From assembly GCA_039922235.1 (NCBI GenBank), contig JBDSAJ010000869.1, forward strand, positions 1 to 43,277: a stretch of 43,277 bases of DNA, in the 5' to 3' direction. This document shows, piece by piece, positions 1 to 6,567 of the stretch. The translations under genes were made by a program, and so were the position numbers. Under the pieces are notes generated by a model. The model had not been told where the DNA came from. It was given only the letters and a program-made list of their open reading frames with translations, and did no database searches. Position 1 is the first letter of the stretch; each line of letters starts with the position of its first letter. Origin of the DNA: Umezawaea sp039922235. Lineage in GTDB: Bacteria; Actinomycetota; Actinomycetes; Mycobacteriales; Pseudonocardiaceae.

Positions 1-1
1 G

Positions 2-262
2 ATGCGCGGCCGGATGCAGGGCGTGTTCATCGTCGTCGTGGCGGGCGGCCCGCGCCTCGCGGACCTGCTGCACGGGACCACCGGCGCCATCGCCGGACCG
101 GGCGCGGCGGTCGCGGGCGGAGGGGTGCTGGTCGTCGTGTTCACCGTCCTGGCCGTGGTCGCGTTGCCCGCCGTGTGGCGCTACCGGTTCACACCCGAGG
201 CGGAACCGGCCCGTGCTGGGGCGGAACCGGACCGTGGTAGAACGGCGCCTGGAACAACGTGA
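2..262 (+). CDS. MFS transporter, C-terminal fragment (cut by window edge)
   Basis: The last 86 residues of a protein that begins before the window. It opens with the basic loop RGRMQG, followed by GGPRLADLLHG, which resembles the end of EntS-like major facilitator exporters. A final hydrophobic helix (about residues 36-60) leads into a polar, Pro/Ala-rich cytoplasmic tail. Such proteins export siderophores or drugs across the inner membrane by proton antiport, but the substrate cannot be judged from this piece. The tail overlaps the 3' end of the opposing gene by 74 bases (189-262), so the two converge tail to tail with no room for a terminator. The fold assignment is fairly safe; the EntS-like subtype is inference. 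Confidence 0.7.
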   Translation: MRGRMQGVFIVVVAGGPRLADLLHGTTGAIAGPGAAVAGGGVLVVVFTVLAVVALPAVWRYRFTPEAEPARAGAEPDRGRTAPGTT

Positions 263-713
263 GGCACCGGACGGCGATCACCGTCGTCAGCAGGAGCGGG
301 AAGACGAGCGTCAGCACGTAGAGCGCGAGTCCCCAGCCGGAGCCGAACCTGGGACCGGAGCTGACCCAAAGCACCATCAGGGACACGCCGGTCAAGGGGA
401 TCGAGAACGCCCACAGGATCCACGGAAACCGCCGGGCGAACCGCGCGTCGGTCAGGTTGAGGTAGCCGTTCGGCACGGAGTTCCGGCAGTACGCCAGGGT
501 GAACGAGGCCAGGAAGCAGAAGAGCACCGAGAGCCCGCCGGAGAACACCGTGAAGAGCGAGCCTTGGGGTCGTGACAAGTAGTAGGCGAGCAGCGCACCG
601 TTCGCGACGCTGGCGAACAGTGCCGAATACCCCCAGCGCGCACAGGCGGAGCGGATCTTGTGCGCCCGTTGCGGCGACACCTGGATGAACCGTGGGGTCA
701 GGTCGGGAATCAT
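189..713 (-). CDS. Four-helix membrane protein, last gene of an EspC/W-x-G operon
   Basis: A 174-residue hypothetical protein with four probable membrane helices (about residues 29-46, 55-75, 97-117 and 126-148), a short cytoplasmic start and a Pro/His-rich tail with a repeated HGPVPP motif. I do not recognise a named family. The ATG start overlaps the TGA of the upstream W-x-G gene by one base (TGATG), which implies translational coupling. The operon position suggests it works with the EspC-like and W-x-G proteins, perhaps as an anchor or immunity-like partner; that is inference. Its last 74 bases are antisense to the MFS gene. Confidence 0.75.
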   Translation of the reverse strand: MIPDLTPRFIQVSPQRAHKIRSACARWGYSALFASVANGALLAYYLSRPQGSLFTVFSGGLSVLFCFLASFTLAYCRNSVPNGYLNLTDARFARRFPWILWAFSIPLTGVSLMVLWVSSGPRFGSGWGLALYVLTLVFPLLLTTVIAVRCLTLFQAPFYHGPVPPQHGPVPPRV

Positions 714-1477
714 CACGAGTCGGGCCGCCAGTCCGAGCTGTCGCCATCCGCGACGCTCGCGTCGGCCATGTTCCCGGTGTTCGGCACCGCCCAGGTCTTC
801 CCGAGGTCGTGGATCTTCTGCTGGAGGGTCGTCTGCTCGGTCTTGATGGTGGCGACGTGTGAGTTCATCGCCACGAGCGCACTGCCGAACACGGCCAGCG
901 AGACACCGATCGCCGTGGTGACGGCGACGACGGCGGCAGGTGCGCCGACGACCGTCATCGCACCCGCGACAGCCCCCACGGCGGCAACCGCGAACCCGGC
1001 GAGCGCGAGCAGCATCGCGACCTTGAAGGATTCGACGGCGTTCGCGAGGTTGTTCAACGACGACTGCATCTGGTTCGCGATGTCCTTGACGGCGTTGAGG
1101 CCCGCGGCCTGCGGCGGCACGGTGAGCTGGTACGCCCGCGCGGCCCGGCCGGTCCACTCGATCGGCGCCTGGAACTTCTCCAGCCCGATGTCACCCGCGA
1201 TATCGCCGAGCACGTCGCCGACTCGGGTGACCCAGGCCACGCCGACCGCGCGCAGCCGGTCCTCGTCCCCGCAGTTGTCGATCTGTTCGTTGCAGAACTT
1301 GAACAGGTCGTCCACCCCCAACGCCATCACCTTCATGCCCTGGGCGATGGGTTCGATCAAGTACGCCAGCGGTTCGGGCACCCACGACAGGACGTTGTCG
1401 ATCTGCGCGTTGAAGTTCCGGGTCTTCTCGTAGGCTTCGCGGGTCTTCTGGTCGATCTGCTCGTCCAGTGCGCTCAC
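713..1477 (-). CDS. W-x-G type VII secretion substrate-like protein
   Basis: A 254-residue protein with a helical N-terminal half, a W108-T-G110 turn followed by RAARAY, and a strongly hydrophobic Ala/Val-rich segment (about 153-205) that could form two membrane helices. The tail is acidic (DGDSSDW). The motif W-x-G-R-x-A-x-A-Y recurs in the second cluster (gene at 18831), so the two proteins probably share a fold. WXG-type proteins are exported by type VII (ESX) systems as helical-hairpin dimers; the upstream EspC-like protein is a likely partner. The GTG start overlaps the preceding stop as GTGA. No catalytic toxin domain is visible. An ESX-associated role is reasonable; export itself is inferred. 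Confidence 0.7.
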   Translation of the reverse strand: MSALDEQIDQKTREAYEKTRNFNAQIDNVLSWVPEPLAYLIEPIAQGMKVMALGVDDLFKFCNEQIDNCGDEDRLRAVGVAWVTRVGDVLGDIAGDIGLEKFQAPIEWTGRAARAYQLTVPPQAAGLNAVKDIANQMQSSLNNLANAVESFKVAMLLALAGFAVAAVGAVAGAMTVVGAPAAVVAVTTAIGVSLAVFGSALVAMNSHVATIKTEQTTLQQKIHDLGKTWAVPNTGNMADASVADGDSSDWRPDS

Positions 1478-1785
1478 GGGTTCAGCCGATCCATGATGTG
1501 CATGTTCTGGTCGTCCTCGCGCTGGTACGTGTCGGCGGCGGCGTCGAGGCTGCTGCCGAGGTCGCGGAACCGCTGCACGGCCTGGGAGAGCATGTCCTCC
1601 AGCGCCGTGCGGGCGTGGTTGTACGTCAGGTCCAAGCCCTGCTCGTCGGCCACTTTCGACATCTCCACACCGGTGAGGTCGAGGTCGCCGATCGCGGCAC
1701 GGGGCTTGTCGACCGCGTCGGCCGCTGCCATCCACTTCGCCGCGTCGGCGCGCAGTGCTTCTAGGGCAACGGAAAGGCCGGTCAT
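1474..1785 (-). CDS. EspC-like type VII secretion target
   Basis: A 103-residue, almost wholly helical protein of the size and pattern of the ESX-1 secretion-associated EspC family: an N-terminal helix (ALRADAAKWMAAADAV), a short linker, and a second helix ending in YQREDDQNMHIMDRLNP. Members of this family are small ESX substrates, usually encoded next to larger W-x-G proteins, as here. The ATG forms an ATGA overlap with a short upstream open frame ending at 1782, and the 3' end overlaps the W-x-G gene by four bases, so the three form one translationally coupled unit. The second family member lies at 18526. Confidence 0.75.
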   Translation of the reverse strand: MTGLSVALEALRADAAKWMAAADAVDKPRAAIGDLDLTGVEMSKVADEQGLDLTYNHARTALEDMLSQAVQRFRDLGSSLDAAADTYQREDDQNMHIMDRLNP

Positions 1786-1928
1786 GGTTGCAGCCCCACT
1801 CGGCGCAGCAGCGCGTTCGGATCGGCGAGCAGTGCGGTCAGTTCGGTGATCGCGTCGGATGTGGGGCCACTGGCCAACTCCGCAGGCGCACTCCGGCGGA
1901 TTCGTGGTCGAGTTCCAGGACCAGGTGG
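1782..1928 (-). pseudogene. Possible 3' remnant of a gene at the head of the EspC operon
   Basis: The frame ending in TGA at 1782-1784 reads ITELTALLADPNALLRRVG plus three residues, looks coding (G/C-rich third positions) and ends with an ATGA overlap onto the EspC-like gene, as a real upstream operon member would. It has no ATG. The frame is closed on the 5' side only by the stop codon of the DUF397 gene at 1929, and the only nearby initiator is a TTG at 1875-1877. In the second EspC operon the gene in this position encodes a YbaB-like protein. I infer the C-terminal stub of a gene cut when the XRE/DUF397 pair arrived; a TTG-started peptide of 31 residues is the alternative. Confidence 0.35.
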
Positions 1929-2093
1929 TCAGGCTGTGGCGGACCTGAGGAAGGTCGACCATGCGGTGGAGGGGAAGACAAGCGTGGGACCGTCCTGGTT
2001 CTTGGTGTCGCGGACCAGCGTGTCGCCGCTGAAGGCCACTTCGACACAGTTGGCACTGCTGTTGCTGTAGCTGCTCTTCCGCCATGAGGTCAT
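1929..2093 (-). CDS. DUF397 small protein, partner of the XRE regulator
   Basis: A 54-residue protein beginning MTSWRKSSYSNSSANCVEVA and continuing through VRDTKNQDGPTLVFP to a WSTFLRSA end. This is the textbook DUF397 pattern (W-R-K-S-S-x-S, N-C-V-E-V-A, V-R-D-S/T-K, and a W or F near the end). These proteins pair with XRE-DUF5753 regulators in streptomycetes and relatives, and are thought to act as antagonists or partners affecting development and antibiotic production. It lies 12 bases after the regulator stop codon, same strand. The gene is easily missed because of its length. Confidence 0.88.
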   Translation of the reverse strand: MTSWRKSSYSNSSANCVEVAFSGDTLVRDTKNQDGPTLVFPSTAWSTFLRSATA

Positions 2094-2105
2094 GCTGTGA
2101 TGATT

Positions 2106-2945
2106 TCACGATTTGCTGCGCAAGTAATCCGCCGTCTTGCTGGTGCTGCAAGCATGTTTTCCAAGTTCGGCCCATGTCGTCTCGTAGACCTGGATGTGCT
2201 CTTCCTCGTCAAGGTAGAGGCTGGAGACCTTGTTCTCCAGGAACACCACGTTCGACTCGTCGGCGTATCGGATTATGACGAACGGGCCGTTCATCCCGCT
2301 GTGCATTCCGGCTTCGGTCGGCACCATTCGAATGGAGATGTTGGGTAGATCAGCGACATCTGCGAGATGGCGGATCTGCCGCCGATGGGCCGCCGGATCA
2401 CCGAACGGTCTCTCCAGCACGCTCTGGTCGACGATCGCGTCCAGTGCCACCGGCTTGGTCTGGCTGAGCAAGCCTTGTCGAGCCATCCGGCTGGCTACCA
2501 GCGCATCCACCTCAACGGGTGACAGTTCATGGCCGGTCTCCCGAATAATTGACCGTGCGTACTCCGGTGTTTGGAGCAGGCCGGGAATCATGAGCGGCTC
2601 GTAGTTCAACAGGACGGTTGCGTCCTCCTCGAAGTCGATCCACACCTGCCAGTCGCTGGGCAGGCGGGAGCCGTTCATCCGCAGCAGCCCGCGCTGCTGC
2701 GACCGCCGGGCGACATCGAGCAGTTCGACCCGCAGCGGAAGCGGCACCCGGTAGAAGTCGAGCAGCTTTTCCACGTCATCGACGTAGACCCCGCAATCCG
2801 AGGTCTCCAAGCGGCTGACCTTGCTGCTGGAGATGCCCAGCGCCTTCGCCACTTCGACGCCACTGACGCCCGATTCCTTTCGCAGCCTCCGCAGGGTCAT
2901 CGCGAGTCGGCGGGACTGCACGGACGGTCCGGAGCGTTTTGCCAT
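2106..2945 (-). CDS. XRE-family regulator with DUF5753 C-terminal domain
   Basis: A 279-residue regulator. Residues about 10-70 form a helix-turn-helix of the XRE/Cro type (RRLRKESGVSGVEVAKALGI, then SSSKVSRLET). The remainder is DUF5753, marked by LLNYEPLMIPGLLQTPEYAR, a central DQSVL motif, LADLPNISIRMVP and a VVFLENKVSSLYLD stretch. It pairs with the downstream DUF397 gene. Start choice: ATG at 2945 is preceded by TAAGAT with a 7-nt gap, a leaderless promoter arrangement; the in-frame ATG at 2954 lies inside that hexamer and is less likely. An inverted repeat lies in the divergent promoter region. Confidence 0.9.
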   Translation of the reverse strand: MAKRSGPSVQSRRLAMTLRRLRKESGVSGVEVAKALGISSSKVSRLETSDCGVYVDDVEKLLDFYRVPLPLRVELLDVARRSQQRGLLRMNGSRLPSDWQVWIDFEEDATVLLNYEPLMIPGLLQTPEYARSIIRETGHELSPVEVDALVASRMARQGLLSQTKPVALDAIVDQSVLERPFGDPAAHRRQIRHLADVADLPNISIRMVPTEAGMHSGMNGPFVIIRYADESNVVFLENKVSSLYLDEEEHIQVYETTWAELGKHACSTSKTADYLRSKS

Positions 2946-2952
2946 GCAATTC

Positions 2953-2958
2953 ATCTTA
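2953..2958 (-). promoter_or_regulatory. -10 element (TAAGAT) of a leaderless XRE transcript
   Basis: TAAGAT on the minus strand lies exactly 7 nt before the ATG at 2945, so transcription would begin at or near the start codon. There is no Shine-Dalgarno sequence. Confidence 0.5.
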
Positions 2959-2983
2959 ACTGTTGGCCAATGGTCCGCCCATT

Positions 2984-3011
2984 CCCCGATCAGGTAATTG
3001 ATAGATCGGGG
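2984..3011. promoter_or_regulatory. Inverted repeat in the XRE / small-gene divergent region
   Basis: CCCCGATC (2984-2991) and GATCGGGG (3004-3011) are perfect inverted arms separated by 12 bases, between two divergent genes. The 8-bp palindrome TTGGCCAA lies at 2963-2970. Either could be an operator for the XRE protein; the assignment is inference. Confidence 0.4.
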
Positions 3012-3012
3012 G

Positions 3013-3018
3013 CAGAAT
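3013..3018 (+). promoter_or_regulatory. -10 element (CAGAAT) for the small gene at 3025
   Basis: CAGAAT is followed by 6 nt and then the ATG at 3025. The same hexamer with the same spacing precedes the gene starting at 42999, which supports choosing 3025 as start and a leaderless transcript. Confidence 0.4.
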
Positions 3019-3024
3019 TGCAGT

Positions 3025-3273
3025 ATGTGTCGCATGGTTGACGAGCGATTGATTCAGGCGTGGTCCCCGAAGCGTGAGTGGCTGTTGCGGTGCGGCGGTG
3101 ACGAGCCGAAGGTGTGTTCGATCGAGGTGGGGCAAGGGACGATCGAGGTGTGGCTGCCGGAGGGGCGTGACCCGCTGCGACTGGAGCTGTCGCAGATCGC
3201 CGAGTTCCGAGAGGCGTTCGACCAGGCCGTCGAGCTGGCTGAGCTGGACCTACGGGCGCGCAAAAAGGACTGA
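3025..3273 (+). CDS. Small hypothetical protein divergent from XRE
   Basis: An 82-residue protein of unknown function. The centre is beta-like (EWLLRCGG, KVCSIEVGQGTIEVWLPEG) and the end is an amphipathic helix (LELSQIAEFREAFDQAVELA) finishing with basic RARKKD. It has no signal peptide or membrane helix. The ATG at 3025 fits the CAGAAT promoter hexamer; ATG at 3034 is an alternative that would shorten it by three residues. It is transcribed divergently from the XRE regulator, so it may be regulated by it or act in the same circuit; nothing in the sequence proves this. Confidence 0.65.
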   Translation: MCRMVDERLIQAWSPKREWLLRCGGDEPKVCSIEVGQGTIEVWLPEGRDPLRLELSQIAEFREAFDQAVELAELDLRARKKD

Positions 3274-3297
3274 ACAACCTCAAGACTTGCCCAATCC

Positions 3298-3336
3298 GTG
3301 CCGCGTCGACTACCGGGCGTTGATGTGATGCGGCAC
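3298..3336 (+). promoter_or_regulatory. Long-range inverted repeat before the permease
   Basis: GTGCCGC at 3298-3304 and GCGGCAC at 3330-3336 are perfect complements, 25 bases apart, in the gap between the small gene and the permease start at 3348. It could be an operator or a weak hairpin. A hexamer CACACT (3334-3339) lies 8 nt before the ATG. Confidence 0.3.
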
Positions 3337-3347
3337 ACTCCCAAGGC

Positions 3348-4733
3348 ATGGCGGACGCGACGAGCGCACCGGCGCAACCGGAACTGAAGCGGGCCATCGG
3401 GCCCAAGCTGCTCCTGTTCTTCGTGATCGGGGACATCCTCGGCACGGGCATCTACGCCCTCACGGGAAACGTGGCGGGCAAGATCGGCGGCGCTCTCTGG
3501 CTGCCCTTCCTCCTCGCGTTCGTCGTCGCATTCCTGACGGCGTTCAGCTACCTCGAACTCGTCGGCAAGTACCCGAAGGCGGCCGGTGCGGCGCTCTACA
3601 CCAACCGCGCCTTCAAGATCCAGTTCCTGACGTTCATGGTCGCGTTCGCGGTGATGAGCTCTGGCATCACGTCCGCCGCGTCGGCGGCGCTCGCGTTCGG
3701 CAGGACCTACCTCCAGGCGGTGCTGCGGGAGTTCTTCTCCGACTCCATCGCGGTGCCCGCGACGCTGGTCGCGATCCTGTTCATCGTCGGCCTGGCCGCG
3801 GTCAACTTCCGCGGCGTCTCGGAGTCGGTCAAGGCGAACGTCGTGCTGACCTGCATCGAGCTGTCCGGCCTGCTGATCATCATCGCGATCGGCGTCTGGG
3901 CGGTCGTGCAGGGCGACGGCGACGCGAGCAGGCTGACGCAGGTCGACCCGGCGCCGGGGCAGGGCGCGCTGCTGGCGATCACGTCGGCGACGGCGCTGGC
4001 GTTCTTCGCGATGGTCGGGTTCGAGGACTCGGTCAACATGGCGGAGGAGTGCCGCGAACCGGTGCGGATCTTCCCGAGGGCGATGCTCACCGGCATGGGC
4101 GTCGCGGCGGTGATCTACGTGCTGGTGGCGATCACGTCGTCGCTGCTGATCCCGGCGAACGAGCTGGCCAAGGCGGGCAGCGGGGCGCTGCTGAAGGTCG
4201 TCACGGTGGGAGCGCCCGGATTCCCGCTGTGGCTCTTCTCGCTCATCGGCCTGTTCGCGGTCATCAACTCGGCGCTGATCAACATGCTGATGGCGAGCCG
4301 ACTGCTCTACGGCATGTCCAACGAGAAGATCATCCCGCAGTTCTTCGCGGTGGTGCACCCGTTCCGGCGGACGCCGTGGATCTCGATCATCTTCACCAGC
4401 GGCATCGCGGTGATCCTGGTGTCCTTCGTGGACATCGCGGCGCTCGGTGGCACGACGTCGCTGCTGCTGCTGATCGTGTTCTCCATCGTGAACGTCGCCG
4501 TTCTGGTTCTGCGCAAGGAGAAGGCGGACCACAAGCACTTCAGGGCGCCGACGTGGGTGCCGGTGCTCGGCGCCGTCACGTGCACGTTCCTGGCCAGTCC
4601 GCTGTCGGGTCGGCCGCTGGCCGACTACAAGATCGCGCTCTACCTGCTCGCCGCCGGTGTCGTGCTCTGGGTCATCAACTACTTCGCGCACGGCAAGGTC
4701 GAGGACTTCGACCCGGAGAAGCTCGCCAAGTGA
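3348..4733 (+). CDS. APC-superfamily amino acid permease
   Basis: A 461-residue integral membrane protein with about twelve helices. The first helix carries the APC hallmark VIGDILGTGIYALTG (unwound G-x-G-x-G-like substrate site), and helix 6 carries ALAFFAMVGFEDSVNMAEE, typical of cationic or neutral amino acid permeases, followed by PVRIFPRAML. These proteins import amino acids or polyamines by proton or sodium symport at the cytoplasmic membrane; the substrate cannot be fixed from sequence alone. It stands alone between the XRE locus and a strong hairpin terminator. The ATG is weakly served by AAGG. Length is normal for the family. Confidence 0.9.
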   Translation: MADATSAPAQPELKRAIGPKLLLFFVIGDILGTGIYALTGNVAGKIGGALWLPFLLAFVVAFLTAFSYLELVGKYPKAAGAALYTNRAFKIQFLTFMVAFAVMSSGITSAASAALAFGRTYLQAVLREFFSDSIAVPATLVAILFIVGLAAVNFRGVSESVKANVVLTCIELSGLLIIIAIGVWAVVQGDGDASRLTQVDPAPGQGALLAITSATALAFFAMVGFEDSVNMAEECREPVRIFPRAMLTGMGVAAVIYVLVAITSSLLIPANELAKAGSGALLKVVTVGAPGFPLWLFSLIGLFAVINSALINMLMASRLLYGMSNEKIIPQFFAVVHPFRRTPWISIIFTSGIAVILVSFVDIAALGGTTSLLLLIVFSIVNVAVLVLRKEKADHKHFRAPTWVPVLGAVTCTFLASPLSGRPLADYKIALYLLAAGVVLWVINYFAHGKVEDFDPEKLAK

Positions 4734-4748
4734 GTTCCGTCAACCCCC

Positions 4749-4782
4749 GGAGGACCGTTTCGCATTCGTGAAACGGTCCTCC
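4749..4782 (+). terminator. Hairpin terminator after the permease
   Basis: A perfect 13-bp stem, GGAGGACCGTTTC with GAAACGGTCCTCC, closes an 8-nt loop 15 bases after the permease stop codon. There is no T-tract, as is common for GC-rich actinobacterial terminators. Confidence 0.8.
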
Positions 4783-4806
4783 GCTGGCGTTTTCCGGAAG
4801 TCGTGC

Positions 4807-4812
4807 CATCAT
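4807..4812 (+). promoter_or_regulatory. Possible -10 element (CATCAT) of the lipoxygenase gene
   Basis: CATCAT is 7 nt before the GTG at 4820 and no Shine-Dalgarno sequence is present. It is a weaker match than the TAnnnT hexamers elsewhere in the window but has the same spacing. Confidence 0.3.
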
Positions 4813-4819
4813 TCCACCC

Positions 4820-6562
4820 GTGGCCGACTACTTGATTTCCCAGCGTGATGGACGGGTGGAGCGGGCGGAACAGGTGGCCGCCGTCCGGGAGACCTACAGC
4901 TACAACCTGGAGATGGGTTTTCCGGTCGCCGCGGGCACCACCGACGCCGATGGTCCGGCGCTGCGCTGGCAGATCAAGTCGCTGGAAGTGCAGGAGCGAC
5001 TGAGGATGAACCTGCGCGTGCTCAAGCGCAGGGGCAAGTGGAACTTCGTCAACGAGCTCCAGCCGCTCGCACCGCTGAAGCTGGCCGCGATGATCCGCGC
5101 CGACGACATGGCCGGGATCGTCGACTACTTCATGCCGGTGCCGGGCGGAGTTGTCGGGGATGTCCGGGAAAAGAGCCTGCAAGATTTCCGAGATGTTTTC
5201 GCATTGGCTCAGCCGCCATCGATCATCGAGCGGTTCCACACCGACGAGTACTTCGCGGAGAACTTCGTCGCGGGGCCCGATCCCACCCGACTCCGGTCGA
5301 TGACCGCCGTTCCGGCGAAATTCCCACTCACGTCCGCGCACCTGACCGCGCTGCCCGAGTTCGCCACCGACGACCTCGACACCGCCATCGCGGCGGGCCG
5401 GGTCTACTGGGTCGACTACGAGGCGATGCTGGACCTGGACGGCGGGGCCCACCCGCAGGCGCAGAAGTACATGTACTCGCCGATGGTCGCGTTCTGCGTT
5501 CCCCGGCGGGGCGGTGCGCTGCGGCCGTTCGCGATCCAGACCGGCCAGGACCCGGCCGGGCGCGAGGTGTACACGCCTGCCGACGGCTACTCGTGGAGCC
5601 TGGCCAAGAACTGCGTGCTCGCCGCGCACAACACCTACCACGAAGTGTTGACGCACCTGGGTTTCACCCACCTGATGAGCGAACCGGTGCTGCTCGCGGC
5701 CGTCCGCAACTTCGCCGCGAACCACCCGGTGTGCGTGTTGCTGCGCAGGCACTTCGAGGGCACGTTCTCCATCAACAAGCTGGCCGTGGAACTGCTGATC
5801 CAGCCGGGCAAGGCGGTCGAGTACCTGATCGGGTCCGACCTGAAGTCCACCTACCCGTGGCTGGCGAAGCACCGCGCGAACCACTCGTTCCGCGACAACT
5901 ACCTGCCGTCGAAGCTCGCGAGCAGCGGCACCGACGGGTGGCGGCGGCTGCCGCACTTCCCGTACCGCGACGACGGCCTGCTGGTGTGGAACGCGATCTC
6001 CACGTGGGTCGGCGACTTCGTGTCCACTTACTACCGCGACGACAACGACGTCCGCGCCGACCACGAGCTCCAGGCGTGGGCGGCGGAGGTCTCGACGGCG
6101 GGCCAGGTCCGCGATTTCGGCGCGACCCCTGGCCAGATCGGCGACCAGCACGACCTGGTCGAGATCCTGACCATGGTGATCTGGACCGCGGGTCCGCAGC
6201 ACGCGGCGGTGAACTTCGCGCAGAAGGACCACATGTCGTTCCTGCCCGCCAACCCGCTGGCCGGCTACACCCCGGAGCCGAAGGGCAAGCAGCACACCGA
6301 GGCCGACTGGCTCGCGAACCTGCCCCCGCTCGACGTCGCCGTGCAGCAGTTCTGCGTGATGACGTTCCTCGGCTCCATCCACCACACCGTGCTCGGCGAC
6401 TACGAGGACGACTTCCGCGGCAGCCCCGTCAGCGGTGCGCACAAGCGGTTCCTCAACGAGCTGACGAGCGTCGAAGACGAGATCAAGGCCCGAAACAGGA
6501 GGCGAACCATGCCCTACGAGTACCTCCAGCCGTCGCTGATCCCCAACAGCACCAACATCTGA
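4820..6562 (+). CDS. Bacterial lipoxygenase
   Basis: A 580-residue lipoxygenase, which inserts O2 into polyunsaturated fatty acids to give hydroperoxides. The metal site is complete by motif: WSLAK at 259-263, then YHEVLTHLGFTH supplying H274 and H279, H461 and N465 in the motif QHAAVNF, and the obligatory C-terminal isoleucine (I580) in SLIPNSTNI. The INKLAVELLI segment after HFEGTFS matches the helix that carries the stereocontrol (Coffa) position, which I did not align securely. No PLAT beta-barrel and no signal peptide are seen, so it is a compact cytosolic form. The GTG start has no Shine-Dalgarno sequence. The stop lies 5 bases before the catalase-related gene, so the two are almost certainly co-expressed. 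Confidence 0.93.
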   Translation: MADYLISQRDGRVERAEQVAAVRETYSYNLEMGFPVAAGTTDADGPALRWQIKSLEVQERLRMNLRVLKRRGKWNFVNELQPLAPLKLAAMIRADDMAGIVDYFMPVPGGVVGDVREKSLQDFRDVFALAQPPSIIERFHTDEYFAENFVAGPDPTRLRSMTAVPAKFPLTSAHLTALPEFATDDLDTAIAAGRVYWVDYEAMLDLDGGAHPQAQKYMYSPMVAFCVPRRGGALRPFAIQTGQDPAGREVYTPADGYSWSLAKNCVLAAHNTYHEVLTHLGFTHLMSEPVLLAAVRNFAANHPVCVLLRRHFEGTFSINKLAVELLIQPGKAVEYLIGSDLKSTYPWLAKHRANHSFRDNYLPSKLASSGTDGWRRLPHFPYRDDGLLVWNAISTWVGDFVSTYYRDDNDVRADHELQAWAAEVSTAGQVRDFGATPGQIGDQHDLVEILTMVIWTAGPQHAAVNFAQKDHMSFLPANPLAGYTPEPKGKQHTEADWLANLPPLDVAVQQFCVMTFLGSIHHTVLGDYEDDFRGSPVSGAHKRFLNELTSVEDEIKARNRRRTMPYEYLQPSLIPNSTNI

Positions 6563-6567
6563 CCGCC

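Noticed and set aside
3054..4691. 545-codon minus-strand frame opposite the APC permease
   Set aside because: Asp/Arg/His-rich mirror of the hydrophobic permease codons, a common artefact opposite membrane proteins.
5038..6567. Long open frame in the +1 phase of the lipoxygenase gene, continuous with the catalase-related frame
   Set aside because: It is Arg/Gly/Pro-rich shadow sequence; the lipoxygenase frame carries all catalytic motifs, and the catalase-related protein begins at its own ATG at 6568.
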